Source of the DNA: Fluviicola sp.
GTDB lineage: Bacteria > Bacteroidota > Bacteroidia > Flavobacteriales_D > Crocinitomicaceae
Assembly (NCBI GenBank): GCA_031260455.1
Contig: JAIRJW010000070.1
Span: forward strand, 1 to 64,000
Length of the DNA stretch: 64,000 nucleotides
Direction of reading: 5' to 3'
A program made the translations under genes and the position numbers. Below, piece by piece: positions 45,155 to 54,865 of the stretch. The notes beneath the pieces are model-generated. The model saw only the letters and a list, made by a program, of their open reading frames with translations, was not told the origin of the DNA and did no database searches. Numbering within the stretch: the first letter of the stretch is position 1; every line of letters starts with the position of its first letter.

Positions 45155-46567
45155 ATGAATCTCAGAATGCTAATTTTCATGGTTTTCAGCCTGATTTTCC
45201 ATGCCGCAAGCGCGCAGGACACTGCATTCCATTATCCGGGATTTCAGACCAAAACCAGCCTGGTTTATTATTATTTCTGGGAAGAGAATGACAACGGCAG
45301 TATTTCTCCCTCCCGTATCTACACTCCTTTCAGCTTGAACCGGGTGATTCTGATTAACCCGGCCAAATCTTCGAAAACCTGTACTCTCAGTGATTCGCTT
45401 TTTATGAGAGAAGTAGAATCCGTTGGAAGGAGCTACAAACAAAACAAACTCGTTTTCAAGCATCACCGGGTTTATTTCAAGGTCAGCTGGCCGGAAAACG
45501 CCCAGACTGTTATCTATATCAAACGAAAAGGCCAATGGAGCAGCTACCCGATGTCACTCGTCCTGTACTTTGATGTGGATGAATCGGGAAATATGCGCTT
45601 CCGAAACACTGCTTCCAAAATTTACTTCGGAACTTATCCTGGCATTCCGGTCACACATAACACCTACCGGGTTTATTCCTATTTCAAACAGGAAAATACA
45701 GAAAAGTCAAAACCCGTTTATCAGCATTTAGTGGCGTTTACGGGCGAAGAACTGAGCACTCAACTTGTCCGGAACCTGGTACCGAAGCCAAGACGTTACC
45801 TGGTTTTTGTGAATGGTTACCGAGGTCCGAAATTCGACAAGGAAGAAAGCCGAAACGAGATCTACATGAATGACCGCACAAATTACTGGTTCAAGATCGA
45901 TGACCACTTTATTCAGCGCCTGCATCCCGACACCAGCTTTTATCTGGACGGAAGTTTTTCCGTGAAGACTTCCAACCATTACTCCAAGCTAAAATTCGGC
46001 TGGAGTTATATCCGTTCCGTGAATGCCCATCCGCCCAAAAAAGCAGCGCACAAATATTCCCGTTTGAATCAAAAAAGCAATACAGCAGGATTTGATTACC
46101 GTTATCAAAAAGGCATCATCGCCGGAAAAGCTTTCCTGAATCAGATTCAAAATACCCCCAAAAGTTACCTAGTCAGGGACACTATCGATTTTGTTTGTCA
46201 CAGCATGGGATATGCCTATACTTTAGGTCTGATCAAAACGATCAAAGATAATATTGTTTTGGGAAAAATCTACCTGCTTGCTCCGGAAAACGGCGGTTAT
46301 AAAGGTCTGGACTGGAACCTGTTCGAAGAAGCCTGGCAATACGGTTCCAATCTGGGAGAAAAAAATCCCGATCCGTTAAGCTACCAGGATGGTGTCGCAC
46401 CTCAGACAGCTGTTTACGGAATCATTGCTCAGAAATCTGCACATGTGGGAAGAGTCTTTTCACCGGATAACTGGCCCAACAAGCACTTTGTGCATTCACA
46501 CATGGTTTACAGCTACGACTGGATTTTCGACCGGATCCGAAAGGGACAACCAGGTTATATTCATTAA
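45155..46567 (+). CDS. exported alpha/beta-hydrolase-like protein
   Basis: A 470-residue protein with a signal peptide (residues 1-20, ending ASAQ). Residues about 20-200 are a beta-rich region I do not recognise. From about 213 (YLVFVNGYRG, a strand with an oxyanion-like turn) the sequence looks like an alpha/beta hydrolase, with a nucleophile elbow VCHSMGYA placing the serine at residue 350; the first glycine of the usual GxSxG is a cysteine. A following strand reads KIYLLAPENGG. Lipase or esterase activity is possible but unproven. A near-consensus TATCTTTA box lies just upstream. Confidence 0.7.
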   Translation: MNLRMLIFMVFSLIFHAASAQDTAFHYPGFQTKTSLVYYYFWEENDNGSISPSRIYTPFSLNRVILINPAKSSKTCTLSDSLFMREVESVGRSYKQNKLVFKHHRVYFKVSWPENAQTVIYIKRKGQWSSYPMSLVLYFDVDESGNMRFRNTASKIYFGTYPGIPVTHNTYRVYSYFKQENTEKSKPVYQHLVAFTGEELSTQLVRNLVPKPRRYLVFVNGYRGPKFDKEESRNEIYMNDRTNYWFKIDDHFIQRLHPDTSFYLDGSFSVKTSNHYSKLKFGWSYIRSVNAHPPKKAAHKYSRLNQKSNTAGFDYRYQKGIIAGKAFLNQIQNTPKSYLVRDTIDFVCHSMGYAYTLGLIKTIKDNIVLGKIYLLAPENGGYKGLDWNLFEEAWQYGSNLGEKNPDPLSYQDGVAPQTAVYGIIAQKSAHVGRVFSPDNWPNKHFVHSHMVYSYDWIFDRIRKGQPGYIH

Positions 46568-46646
46568 CCAGGAAATTTTCAAGTTAAAAAATACAAATGC
46601 AGAAGAACTAAAGAGTGAATGCGCAGAATTATCCTTTTCAAATCAC

Positions 46647-46654
46647 TAATTTTG
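46647..46654 (+). promoter_or_regulatory. -7 box abutting the 46659 gene start
   Basis: TAATTTTG, an exact TAnnTTTG, four bases before the ATG at 46659. Confidence 0.5.
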
Positions 46655-46658
46655 AATT

Positions 46659-47018
46659 ATGGATTATGCACTCGAATTACGATACCAGCATTTAACGAAA
46701 CAATTAGAACCAACTTTCGGCCTGGGTTTGGATCTGCAGGCCATTTTGTTCCTCATTGGTGTGGAAGAGCTGGGAATAGGATATAAAAAATTCAAGAAAA
46801 ACGAGAAAACTGATCTGATGCACGTCGCTGTCTGCACCTTGTTGGAACCCTATGGGTATTACCAATTCAAGGGAAGAGATACTGATAACTGGCCCCATTT
46901 CGAATTTATAAAAGAACTCCCGCCTCTGAATGAATCGGAACAGCAGGCTTTTATGAAAGAAGCCATTGTTGAATACTTTGAGCATCATGGGTATTCTACC
47001 AAAAATGTACAACCTTAA
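46659..47018 (+). CDS. conserved hypothetical protein
   Basis: A 119-residue soluble protein with no signal peptide. It is mostly helical, with LDLQAILFLIGVEELGIGYKK in the middle of the first half, a YYQFKGRDTDNWPHFEF segment near residue 75 and an acidic helix near the end. I know similar uncharacterised proteins only as Bacteroidota hypotheticals. Codon use is like its neighbours and it stands just before rseP, so I treat it as real. Confidence 0.7.
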   Translation: MDYALELRYQHLTKQLEPTFGLGLDLQAILFLIGVEELGIGYKKFKKNEKTDLMHVAVCTLLEPYGYYQFKGRDTDNWPHFEFIKELPPLNESEQQAFMKEAIVEYFEHHGYSTKNVQP

Positions 47019-47078
47019 CTCCAGGCAATAGTTCGATAACCTGTTATAGACTAATCGCTAATGGCTATAGGCCTCTTC

Positions 47079-47152
47079 ACTACTGCCTTTTCCTAGATTA
47101 CTTTCGCACTAATGCTTGTCGTAATCTAGTCTTCAAAAGCTACTGCTTTTTC
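47079..47152. repeat. nested direct and inverted repeats upstream of rseP
   Basis: CTAGATTAC (47093-47101) and GTAATCTAG (47121-47129) are inverted repeats. They sit between two near-identical words, CTACTGCCTTTTC at about 47080 and CTACTGCTTTTTC at about 47139. It may be a local duplication or a protein site. Confidence 0.4.
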
Positions 47153-47153
47153 T

Positions 47154-47161
47154 TATATTTG
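47154..47161 (+). promoter_or_regulatory. -7 box for rseP
   Basis: TATATTTG, an exact TAnnTTTG, 20 bases before the ATG at 47182. Confidence 0.6.
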
Positions 47162-47181
47162 TTCCACTTTAAATTAAAATT

Positions 47182-48525
47182 ATGGATTTTTGGGTTCGTG
47201 CAGCTCAGCTGATTTTATCTCTTTCACTTCTCATTGTATTGCATGAGTTCGGGCACTATTTACCTGCCAAATGGTTCAGTACAAGGGTCGAAAAATTCTA
47301 CTTGTTCTTTAACCCGTATTTTTCTGTTTTCAAGAAAAAGATCGGCGAAACAGAATGGGGATTGGGATGGATTCCGCTGGGTGGTTACGTAAAAATTGCT
47401 GGCATGGTGGATGAATCCATGGACAAGGAGCAACTGGCGCAACCGATTCAACCATGGGAATTCCGGGCAAAGCCAGCATGGCAGCGCCTGATCATTATGC
47501 TGGGCGGAATTATCGTCAACATCATCGTCTGCTTCGTGATTTATATTATGGTCCTTGCTGTCTGGGGCGAAGAAAAAATCGATCAGAGTAAGATGGTAAA
47601 CGGAATGTCCGTGCATCCGTATATGGAACAATTCGGTTTCCGGCAAGGAGACAAAGTGCTGGCTGTTGACGGAGAAAAATTGGATGAATTACAGCAGTTG
47701 GGAGGAGAAATCCTGATTTTCAACAAACGTCATTTCAAAGTACAGCATCCGGACGGAAAAGTAGAAACCATTGTACTTCCGGAAGATATCGGGAACAAGA
47801 TGTGGGAAAATGGTGCCGAAAAAGGAGCTTTTGATTTCAGGTATTTTATTTCTACAATTGACAGTGTTGCAAACAAAACACCTGCTTCCCGAACCGGTTT
47901 GAAAAAAGGCGACAAATTCCTCAAAGTAAATGACCAGAATATCATTTTCTACGACCAGTTCCAATCGGAACTCTATCACAATAAAGGGAAGAAAGTCCAC
48001 CTGACGATCCTGCGTAACGGAAAAGAGATGGAAAAAGAAGCTTACATTGGCCTGGACGGGAAAATGGGAATCAGTTTCAAAGACCTGAAAATAAGTTCCG
48101 ACACCAACTTCCATGTGGTTTATACGAAGAATTATTCTCTGGGAGAAGCACTTACTTCCGGATTCGGGAAAGGATTACGCACCATGTACATGAACGTAGC
48201 TCAATTTAAATATTTATTCTCTAAAAAAGGAGCTGAATCCATCGGAGGGGTGGGTTCCATTGGGAAATTGTTTCCAACAACCTGGAACTGGCAGGCTTTC
48301 TGGACACTGACGGCGTTTTTATCCATGATGCTGGCGATTATGAACCTGCTTCCGATTCCTGCACTGGACGGTGGGCATGTGATGTTCCTGATTTATGAAA
48401 TGATTACCGGAAGAGCTCCCGGACAAAAATTCATGGAATATGCACAATACGTCGGTTTTTTCCTTTTACTAGGCTTGATTTTATATGCCAACGGAAAAGA
48501 CCTGATCGGAGCAATTACGGGATAG
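47182..48525 (+). CDS. rseP: RIP zinc metalloprotease RseP
   Basis: A 447-residue site-2 protease. The zinc motif HEFGH is at residues 21-25 in the first membrane helix; the third ligand is in NLLPIPALDGGHVMF near residue 390. Two PDZ-like regions lie between (about 120-200 and 205-290; FGFRQGDKVLAVDGEKL, TGLKKGDKFLKVNDQNI). It cuts membrane-bound anti-sigma factors and signal-peptide remnants inside the membrane. Confidence 0.95.
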   Translation: MDFWVRAAQLILSLSLLIVLHEFGHYLPAKWFSTRVEKFYLFFNPYFSVFKKKIGETEWGLGWIPLGGYVKIAGMVDESMDKEQLAQPIQPWEFRAKPAWQRLIIMLGGIIVNIIVCFVIYIMVLAVWGEEKIDQSKMVNGMSVHPYMEQFGFRQGDKVLAVDGEKLDELQQLGGEILIFNKRHFKVQHPDGKVETIVLPEDIGNKMWENGAEKGAFDFRYFISTIDSVANKTPASRTGLKKGDKFLKVNDQNIIFYDQFQSELYHNKGKKVHLTILRNGKEMEKEAYIGLDGKMGISFKDLKISSDTNFHVVYTKNYSLGEALTSGFGKGLRTMYMNVAQFKYLFSKKGAESIGGVGSIGKLFPTTWNWQAFWTLTAFLSMMLAIMNLLPIPALDGGHVMFLIYEMITGRAPGQKFMEYAQYVGFFLLLGLILYANGKDLIGAITG

Positions 48526-48667
48526 TCGGAAAATTCAAAAGATTCAGCTTTAAACTTTTGAATCCCTTTAAATATCCCGCATTCGCAAATTAAAAATAAC
48601 GAAATACACAAATGGTGGTCTCAATCTGAAGATTTATGCCATTTTTGTATTGATAAAAAACAAATAC

Positions 48668-49321
48668 ATGAGACAATTATTATTATCTATTTTATTTCTT
48701 GCCACTGTCGGAGCATCTGTAGCACAGACCAAAGGGCAAATTTCATATTCTATGGATTTTTCAAGTGATAATCCGGATATGGCAATGGCACTTCCTATGA
48801 TGCAGGGTTCAACAATGGAACTTTGCTTCATGCCCGAAAAATCAAAAGTTGACCTGGTTATGGGAACTTTCATGAAAATGAGCACTGTTATTGATGTCAA
48901 AGCTGATCAGGGCTTGATGCTGATGGAAATGATGGGAAACAAAACGGCAACCGAACTGAAGAAAATTTCTACTGCCAAGCCCGCAGAAGATCAGGCAGGT
49001 CCGAAAGTAGAAACGACCTCAGAAACAAAAGACATTATCGGTTTCAAATGCACCAAAACAATTGTTCGCGATACAGATGGCGGAGAAATTATTATCTGGG
49101 TTGCTAAAGACCTGAAAGCTGCTTTGCAGGGACAACAACAGTTTACTGCAAAAGGGATAGACGGAACTCCCCTGGAGTTTTCAACCGAAAAGAATGGTAT
49201 GAAAATCCATTTCATTGCAACAAAATTCACAGGAAACGTGGATAAGAAAATCTTTAGTCTGAAAATTCCGGAAGGCTACACAGTAATGACGGAAGAAGAA
49301 TTAAAAAACCTTGGAATGTAA
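48668..49321 (+). CDS. DUF4412 exported protein
   Basis: A 217-residue protein with a signal peptide (residues 1-20, ending SVAQ). The mature part is methionine-rich at first (MAMALPMMQGSTMELCFMPEKSK region) and then shows TKDIIGFKCTKTIV and IIIWVAKDL, typical of DUF4412 proteins of the envelope. Function is unknown. The ATG at 48668 starts the signal peptide; an upstream frame would need TTG. Confidence 0.78.
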   Translation: MRQLLLSILFLATVGASVAQTKGQISYSMDFSSDNPDMAMALPMMQGSTMELCFMPEKSKVDLVMGTFMKMSTVIDVKADQGLMLMEMMGNKTATELKKISTAKPAEDQAGPKVETTSETKDIIGFKCTKTIVRDTDGGEIIIWVAKDLKAALQGQQQFTAKGIDGTPLEFSTEKNGMKIHFIATKFTGNVDKKIFSLKIPEGYTVMTEEELKNLGM

Positions 49322-49342
49322 TTGTTCCTCTTTCAAAAAATG

Positions 49343-49380
49343 AAAACCCCGGATAAACAAAATATCCGGGGTTTTGTTTT
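49343..49380 (+). terminator. terminator after the DUF4412 gene
   Basis: AAAACCCCGGATA (49343-49355) pairs with TATCCGGGGTTTT (49363-49375), followed by GTTTT. Confidence 0.9.
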
Positions 49381-49459
49381 CAGATATCCTTCAGTTTCAG
49401 GAACTATAAATAGTACAGATATTTTCTCCTAATCCTAAAAGTCCGAATAATATATTCGT

Positions 49460-50413
49460 TCATTCGAAATGAGCATCCGGTTGTTCATCTGACAGATAAA
49501 CAAAGGAAATATTGCGTTTCAAGCCACTGAATTTGGTTCGTTTGACGGCACTTCCTTTAAAAACGGATTGAAAAGTCAATTCATCCAATTCCAGCCATTC
49601 TTCCCTGGAAAAGTTTAGAATTTCATCTTTTGCCCGAAAATTAGCTTCATTATGCGGTTTTGAAAAGCGGTTCCACGGACACACATCCTGGCAGATATCG
49701 CAGCCATAAACCCAATTCTTCATGTTCCCCCGAAACAGATCCGGCAATTCGGAATCCCGTAGTTCGATCGTGGCATACGAAATGCATTTTGATCCGTTGA
49801 CGATATACGGTGCTTCAATGGCCCCGGTCGGACAAGCATCAATGCAACGGGTACAGGAACCGCAATAATCCTTAATCGGTCCGTCAGTATCCAGTTCCAG
49901 GTCGCAAATAATTTCCGCCAGGAAAAAAAAAGAACCAGCTTTCGGCTGAATCAGGTTTCCATTCTTTCCGACCCATCCTACCCCGCTTCTCCCGGCCCAG
50001 GCTTTTTCCAAAACTGGCGCGCTATCCACAAATACGCGGCCTTCAATATCCCCTATTTCCTTCTGCAATTCGGAAATCAGTAACCGAAGTCTGGCTTTGA
50101 CCACATCGTGATAATCTTTACCATAGGCATATTTTGATATCCGGAAAGTATCTTCCCGTTGAATATCCGAAGGAAAATAATTGTACGCCAAAGAAATGAC
50201 TGTTTTCGCACCGGGAACCAATTTCCGCGGATCGAGACGCAGATCGAAATGGTTTTCCATGTAGGACATCTTTCCCTGCTTTTCGGCTTTCAGCCAATTA
50301 ATCAGGCGCGGTTCTTCCGAAGCTAAAAAATCTGCTTTTGAAAAACCCACCGAAAGAAACCCAAGATTCTCTGCTTTTTCCCGAATCAGTTGTCTGATCT
50401 GCTCCTTTTGCAT
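49460..50413 (-). CDS. queG: epoxyqueuosine reductase
   Basis: A 317-residue cobalamin-dependent enzyme that reduces epoxyqueuosine to queuosine in tRNA. Two 4Fe-4S motifs are present, CGSCTRCIDACPTGAIE near residue 183 and CDICQDVCPWNRF near residue 237, after a B12-binding N-terminal domain with VISLAYNYFPSD. It lacks the HEAT-repeat tail of longer homologues. ATG at 50413 is the conserved start, four bases after the ruvB stop. Confidence 0.94.
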   Translation of the reverse strand: MQKEQIRQLIREKAENLGFLSVGFSKADFLASEEPRLINWLKAEKQGKMSYMENHFDLRLDPRKLVPGAKTVISLAYNYFPSDIQREDTFRISKYAYGKDYHDVVKARLRLLISELQKEIGDIEGRVFVDSAPVLEKAWAGRSGVGWVGKNGNLIQPKAGSFFFLAEIICDLELDTDGPIKDYCGSCTRCIDACPTGAIEAPYIVNGSKCISYATIELRDSELPDLFRGNMKNWVYGCDICQDVCPWNRFSKPHNEANFRAKDEILNFSREEWLELDELTFQSVFKGSAVKRTKFSGLKRNISFVYLSDEQPDAHFE

Positions 50414-50417
50414 AGTT

Positions 50418-51437
50418 TTAAAACAAACCTCCTTGCTGCCAGCCCATATCAAAACCCAGATGCCTGAACGCTTTTTCAGTAGCTTTTCTTCCCCTCGAGG
50501 TCCGCATCAAAAATCCTTCCTGGATCAAAAACGGTTCGTACACTTCTTCCAAAGTTCCGGCATTTTCCCCGATCGCTGTAGCAATAGTCGTCAATCCAAC
50601 CGGTCCGCCTTTGAACTTATCAATTAGTGTTCTGAGAATGCGGTTATCCATTTCGTCTAATCCGTATTTATCTACATTCAGTGCATCCAGAGCGTGTTGT
50701 GTAATTTGCAATGTGATGGTCCCGTCTCCCTTCACTTGTGCAAAATCGCGGACACGGCGTAAAATGGCATTGGCAATACGCGGAGTTCCGCGACTTCTGC
50801 GCGAAATCTCAAATGCCGCCTGTTCCTGAATCGGAATATCCAGCAATTCTGCCGAACGGTCAATAATTGCCGCCAGTGTTTCGACGTTGTAATACTCCAA
50901 CCGGGAATTGATTCCGAAACGGGCTCTCAGAGGCGCTGTGAGCAATCCTGAGCGAGTGGTGGCACCAATCAAAGTAAATGGGTTCAAACTGATCTGAACG
51001 GTGCGTGCATTCGCTCCCGAATCAATCAGGATATCAATGCAATAATCTTCCATTGCCGAATAGAGGTATTCCTCCACCACCGGACTCAAACGATGAATTT
51101 CGTCAATAAACAAAACATCCCCCTTACTCAGGTTGGTAAGCAATCCGGCCAAATCACCCGGCTTATCCAGAACAGGACCACTTGTGACTTTAAACCCGAC
51201 ATTCAATTCATTTGCAATAATGTTTGCAAGTGTTGTTTTTCCCAATCCGGGAGGTCCGTGCAACAACACGTGGTCCAAAGGCTCATTGCGCCGCACTGCT
51301 GCTTTGACAAAGATCTCCAGGTTCTCAACAACCTGTGGCTGACCAGCGAAATCATTCAATAATTTCGGGCGCAGCACTTTATCGTATTCCTTCTCAGGAT
51401 TGGATACTTCTGATCTATAGTCAAATGATTCTTCCAT
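50418..51437 (-). CDS. ruvB: Holliday junction helicase RuvB
   Basis: A 339-residue AAA+ motor. Walker A GPPGLGKT is at residues 61-68, Walker B is LFIDEIHRL, and the sensor and arginine-finger regions follow ([19 protein letters not shown]). The C-terminal winged helix (about 255-335) ends [20 protein letters not shown]. With RuvA it drives branch migration. queG follows in the same operon. Confidence 0.98.
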   Translation of the reverse strand: MEESFDYRSEVSNPEKEYDKVLRPKLLNDFAGQPQVVENLEIFVKAAVRRNEPLDHVLLHGPPGLGKTTLANIIANELNVGFKVTSGPVLDKPGDLAGLLTNLSKGDVLFIDEIHRLSPVVEEYLYSAMEDYCIDILIDSGANARTVQISLNPFTLIGATTRSGLLTAPLRARFGINSRLEYYNVETLAAIIDRSAELLDIPIQEQAAFEISRRSRGTPRIANAILRRVRDFAQVKGDGTITLQITQHALDALNVDKYGLDEMDNRILRTLIDKFKGGPVGLTTIATAIGENAGTLEEVYEPFLIQEGFLMRTSRGRKATEKAFRHLGFDMGWQQGGLF

Positions 51438-51448
51438 ATATTAATTTA

Positions 51449-51456
51449 CAAAAATA
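51449..51456 (-). promoter_or_regulatory. -7 box for ruvB-queG
   Basis: Minus strand TATTTTTG, an exact TAnnTTTG, 11 bases before the ATG at 51437. Confidence 0.55.
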
Positions 51457-51659
51457 CAAAATAAGCAATCATCTTTATGAACCATATCCCATAGCGCACA
51501 TTACCCTATTCTACTGCGGGAGGTTTCGATACAGTACTTATAAAGGTTGTCCCACTATTGCTTAAAAATCCTTTAGTGTATCTAAAAGTTTCATACAGGT
51601 AATATCAAATGAAATAAGATTTTGTCATTTTATTAAGAATATATTACATACTTATTACA

Positions 51660-51693
51660 ACAAAAAATCCCCATTCGTTTCCGAATAGGGATT
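51660..51693 (-). terminator. terminator of the act-cox operon
   Basis: AATCCC-ATTCG pairs with CGAAT-GGGATT (51666-51693) with one mismatch; the minus-strand stem is followed by TTTTTTG. Confidence 0.82.
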
Positions 51694-51715
51694 CCTGATT
51701 TTATTTATCAAAATC

Positions 51716-53524
51716 CTAATGATCTCCTTCTTCTCCTGCTCGCAGCGGAACGATCTGAGGAATGAAGTCTTCCTCAGCTCCCGGTTTGGAGTAATCATAA
51801 GGCCAGCGGTGAACCTCCGGAATCGCTCCAGGCCAGTTTCCGTGAACATGTTCTACAGGAGTTGTCCACTCCAGTGTATTCGATCTCCAAGGGTTTTGAA
51901 CAGCTTTCGGACCGCGATAGATACTGTAAAAGAAGTTAAACAGGAAGATTAGCTGACCAAATGCTGCAATAATTGCAAACACTGTGATGATCATATTCAG
52001 ATCCATAATCATTTCATGAGAGTTTGTATTGAAATCTCCGAATACTGAGTAATCGTAGTAACGTCTTGGCGCTCCAGCCAATCCAACAAAGTGCATTGGG
52101 AAGAATACCCCGTAAGCTCCTACAATCGTCACCCAAAAGTGTGCATAACCCAAACGGGTATTCAGCATACGTCCGTACATTTTAGGAAACCAGTGGTAAA
52201 CTCCGGCAAACATTCCGAATACCGCCGACATACCCATTACAATGTGGAAGTGAGCAACTACGAAATAAGTATCGTGAACTGAAATATCCAAAGCGGAATC
52301 AGCAAGGATAATACCTGTCACACCTCCTGTAATGAACGTAGAAACCAATCCAACAGAGAATAGCATAGCAGGAGTGTAGATATTGGATCCTCTCCAGATT
52401 GTTGTAATGTAGTTAAATACTTTTACTGCGGAAGGAATCGCAATCAACAGGGTTGTAAATACGAATACAGATCCAAGGAACGGATTCATACCTGTAACGA
52501 ACATGTGGTGCCCCCATACGATGAACGAAAGGAAACCGATTGCCAGGATCGAACCGATCATTGCACGGTAACCAAAGATTGGCTTACGCGAATTCGTAGA
52601 GATAATTTCCGATGTCAGACCCAATGCAGGCAATAATACGATATATACTTCCGGGTGTCCGAGGAACCAGAATAAGTGCTGGAACAACAATGGAGAACCG
52701 CCATGGTTTTCCAGCATCTCGGAACCTATAATGATATCAGAGAGGTAGAATGAAGTTCCTGCCAAACGGTCCATCATCAACAACAAGGCTGCAGACAACA
52801 ATACCGGGAAAGATAATACTCCCAAAACTGCTGTAACGAAGAATGCCCAGATTGTCAACGGCATACGTGTCATTTTCATCCCCTTTGTACGCAGGTTCAA
52901 AACCGTTACAATGTAGTTCAATGAACCCAGCAAAGAGGAAGCGATGAAAATACTCATGGAAATCAACCACAAAGTCATTCCCAAGCCGGAACCTTCAATT
53001 GCTTGTGGCAATGCAGATAACGGAGGATAAACCGTCCATCCCGAAGATGCTGGCCCGGTTTCGATAAACAAAGAAAACAACATGATCAAAGATGAGATCA
53101 GGAACATCCAGTATGACATCATATTCAACAAACCGGAAGCCATATCACGTGCGCCAATCTGCAACGGAATAAGCAAGTTTGAGAAAGTTCCGGATAACCC
53201 ACCTGTCAACAGGAAGAATACCATGATCGTACCATGGATCGTAACTAATCCCAAATACATGTTTTCTTTCAACACTCCTCCGGGAGCCCAAGTCTCACCT
53301 AAGAAAAACGACAAGAAGTCTGAAGGTTCACCAGGCCAGGCCAATTGAATACGGAACAAGATAGACAATAGCATTGCCACCACTCCCATAAATACAGCAG
53401 TCAAAAGGAACTGCTTTCCAATCATTTTATGGTCCTGACTAAAAATATATTTAGAAATAAAACCTTCTTCATGGTGATCATGTCCATGAGTGTCGTGATG
53501 TGCGTGTGCTTCGTGAGCTGCCAT
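51716..53524 (-). CDS. cytochrome c oxidase subunit I
   Basis: A 602-residue haem-copper oxidase with about twelve or more membrane helices. The histidine that is cross-linked to tyrosine is in FWFLGHPEVYIVLLP; the CuB histidine pair is in VWGHHMFVTGM; haem ligands lie in VAHFHIVMG. A histidine-rich, hydrophilic N-terminus (first 20 residues) is typical of Bacteroidota. It reduces O2 to water and pumps protons. It is the last gene of the operon; subunit III is not here. Confidence 0.96.
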   Translation of the reverse strand: MAAHEAHAHHDTHGHDHHEEGFISKYIFSQDHKMIGKQFLLTAVFMGVVAMLLSILFRIQLAWPGEPSDFLSFFLGETWAPGGVLKENMYLGLVTIHGTIMVFFLLTGGLSGTFSNLLIPLQIGARDMASGLLNMMSYWMFLISSLIMLFSLFIETGPASSGWTVYPPLSALPQAIEGSGLGMTLWLISMSIFIASSLLGSLNYIVTVLNLRTKGMKMTRMPLTIWAFFVTAVLGVLSFPVLLSAALLLMMDRLAGTSFYLSDIIIGSEMLENHGGSPLLFQHLFWFLGHPEVYIVLLPALGLTSEIISTNSRKPIFGYRAMIGSILAIGFLSFIVWGHHMFVTGMNPFLGSVFVFTTLLIAIPSAVKVFNYITTIWRGSNIYTPAMLFSVGLVSTFITGGVTGIILADSALDISVHDTYFVVAHFHIVMGMSAVFGMFAGVYHWFPKMYGRMLNTRLGYAHFWVTIVGAYGVFFPMHFVGLAGAPRRYYDYSVFGDFNTNSHEMIMDLNMIITVFAIIAAFGQLIFLFNFFYSIYRGPKAVQNPWRSNTLEWTTPVEHVHGNWPGAIPEVHRWPYDYSKPGAEEDFIPQIVPLRAGEEGDH

Positions 53525-53554
53525 GATTTTATTTTTTTTACTTATGTTTATTAA

Positions 53555-54832
53555 TTACTTCGTTACGATTGCAGAGTCAGCAGGTGTTGCCGTAGCTGTT
53601 AAATCAGCTGCTGCTTTTGGTTTTCCAACCGGATAAATATTTCTGAATGTCTTACACTGATCAGCTGCTTTCGGGTCAAACTTGGAAACACTCGCATACC
53701 ACTTCTTGTAAGCAGGCTTGTCCAATACCACAACCATTAACTTCATTTTGTAGTGAGAGGAACCACAAATTTTATTACACATCAACACATAGTTGAATTT
53801 TGGATTGCTCATTTTATCACGCATTTCCATTGTTGTGACGGAAGGTGTAAACTTAAATCGGGTAGTTTGTCCCGGAACCGTGTTCATCTGAACGCGGAAA
53901 TGAGGGAAATATGCCGAGTGAATAACATCTTTTGAACGGAAGTTGAATTCGTATTGCTGATCCTTACACAAATACAGAGTATCACTCGCATTGAAAACGA
54001 TATCGTCCATTGCGCGAGCATCCAATGCGCTATTGTGACGAGCCTTCAACTGATACAACATGCGGACTATGCGCTCTTTTGCCCCCAGGTCCTTCACCAT
54101 CAGAGCATGGTCTTCCGGAGCAAAGATCAGTTTCGGATCGTTCAGTTTTAGTTCCAAAGCATGAATTCCAGTCGAGCTGTTTTCCATACTGTCGATTGCA
54201 TCCTGGATGGTTTTTGTCGTCAACAAAGCCAGCGGGTTATTATCATTTGTTAATTTGTAATCAAAGAAACCTAATGTATTGTCGTCCCCAGCCATACGAA
54301 CCGTCCAGTCAAACTGCTTGGAGAACAACTCAACACGGATAGCTTCTTTCGATGCATGATCCGTTTGCTCATTCCAGGATTTCAAACCAAGGATGATAAT
54401 AATTGCCAAAACCACAGCAGGAACGACAGTCCAAACCAATTCCAGGCGGTTGTCATGCGGAAACCAGTATGCTTTTACTCCCGGTTTACGCACATATTTG
54501 AATGCAAATCCGAACAACAGGGTATTTGTAAGGAAAAATACTGCTGTAATGATCCACAAGTTCAAATCCAGCAACCAGTCTGTTGCTTTTCCGTGAACAG
54601 ATGCAGCCTCACCGCGACCTGAGAATCCATATTCACTAAACAGGTAGATTACAGATGCAAAGAACGCAAACATAAAGACCAATAATAAGATTGCATTCAA
54701 GCGGTTATCGCGGTTCGGAATATCCTCCTCACGACGATTTCTTAATTTAGAAGAGAGTTCATACATGCGAACCAGTTGTGCAATTGCAACTACTCCTAAA
54801 ATGATAACTATTAATACGATTAGCTTTGTCAT
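53555..54832 (-). CDS. cytochrome c oxidase subunit II
   Basis: A 425-residue subunit with three likely N-terminal hydrophobic segments (about 3-20, 45-65, 85-110) and a long extracytoplasmic domain. The CuA site CNKICGSSHYKM lies near residue 350, with an upstream YFPHFRVQMNTVPGQ strand. An insert of about 100 residues separates the first and second halves of the cupredoxin domain. It takes electrons from the act cytochromes and passes them to subunit I. Confidence 0.94.
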   Translation of the reverse strand: MTKLIVLIVIILGVVAIAQLVRMYELSSKLRNRREEDIPNRDNRLNAILLLVFMFAFFASVIYLFSEYGFSGRGEAASVHGKATDWLLDLNLWIITAVFFLTNTLLFGFAFKYVRKPGVKAYWFPHDNRLELVWTVVPAVVLAIIIILGLKSWNEQTDHASKEAIRVELFSKQFDWTVRMAGDDNTLGFFDYKLTNDNNPLALLTTKTIQDAIDSMENSSTGIHALELKLNDPKLIFAPEDHALMVKDLGAKERIVRMLYQLKARHNSALDARAMDDIVFNASDTLYLCKDQQYEFNFRSKDVIHSAYFPHFRVQMNTVPGQTTRFKFTPSVTTMEMRDKMSNPKFNYVLMCNKICGSSHYKMKLMVVVLDKPAYKKWYASVSKFDPKAADQCKTFRNIYPVGKPKAAADLTATATPADSAIVTK

Positions 54833-54865
54833 GTTTTTTATTTTATCGTAACAATAAGTGCCTTA

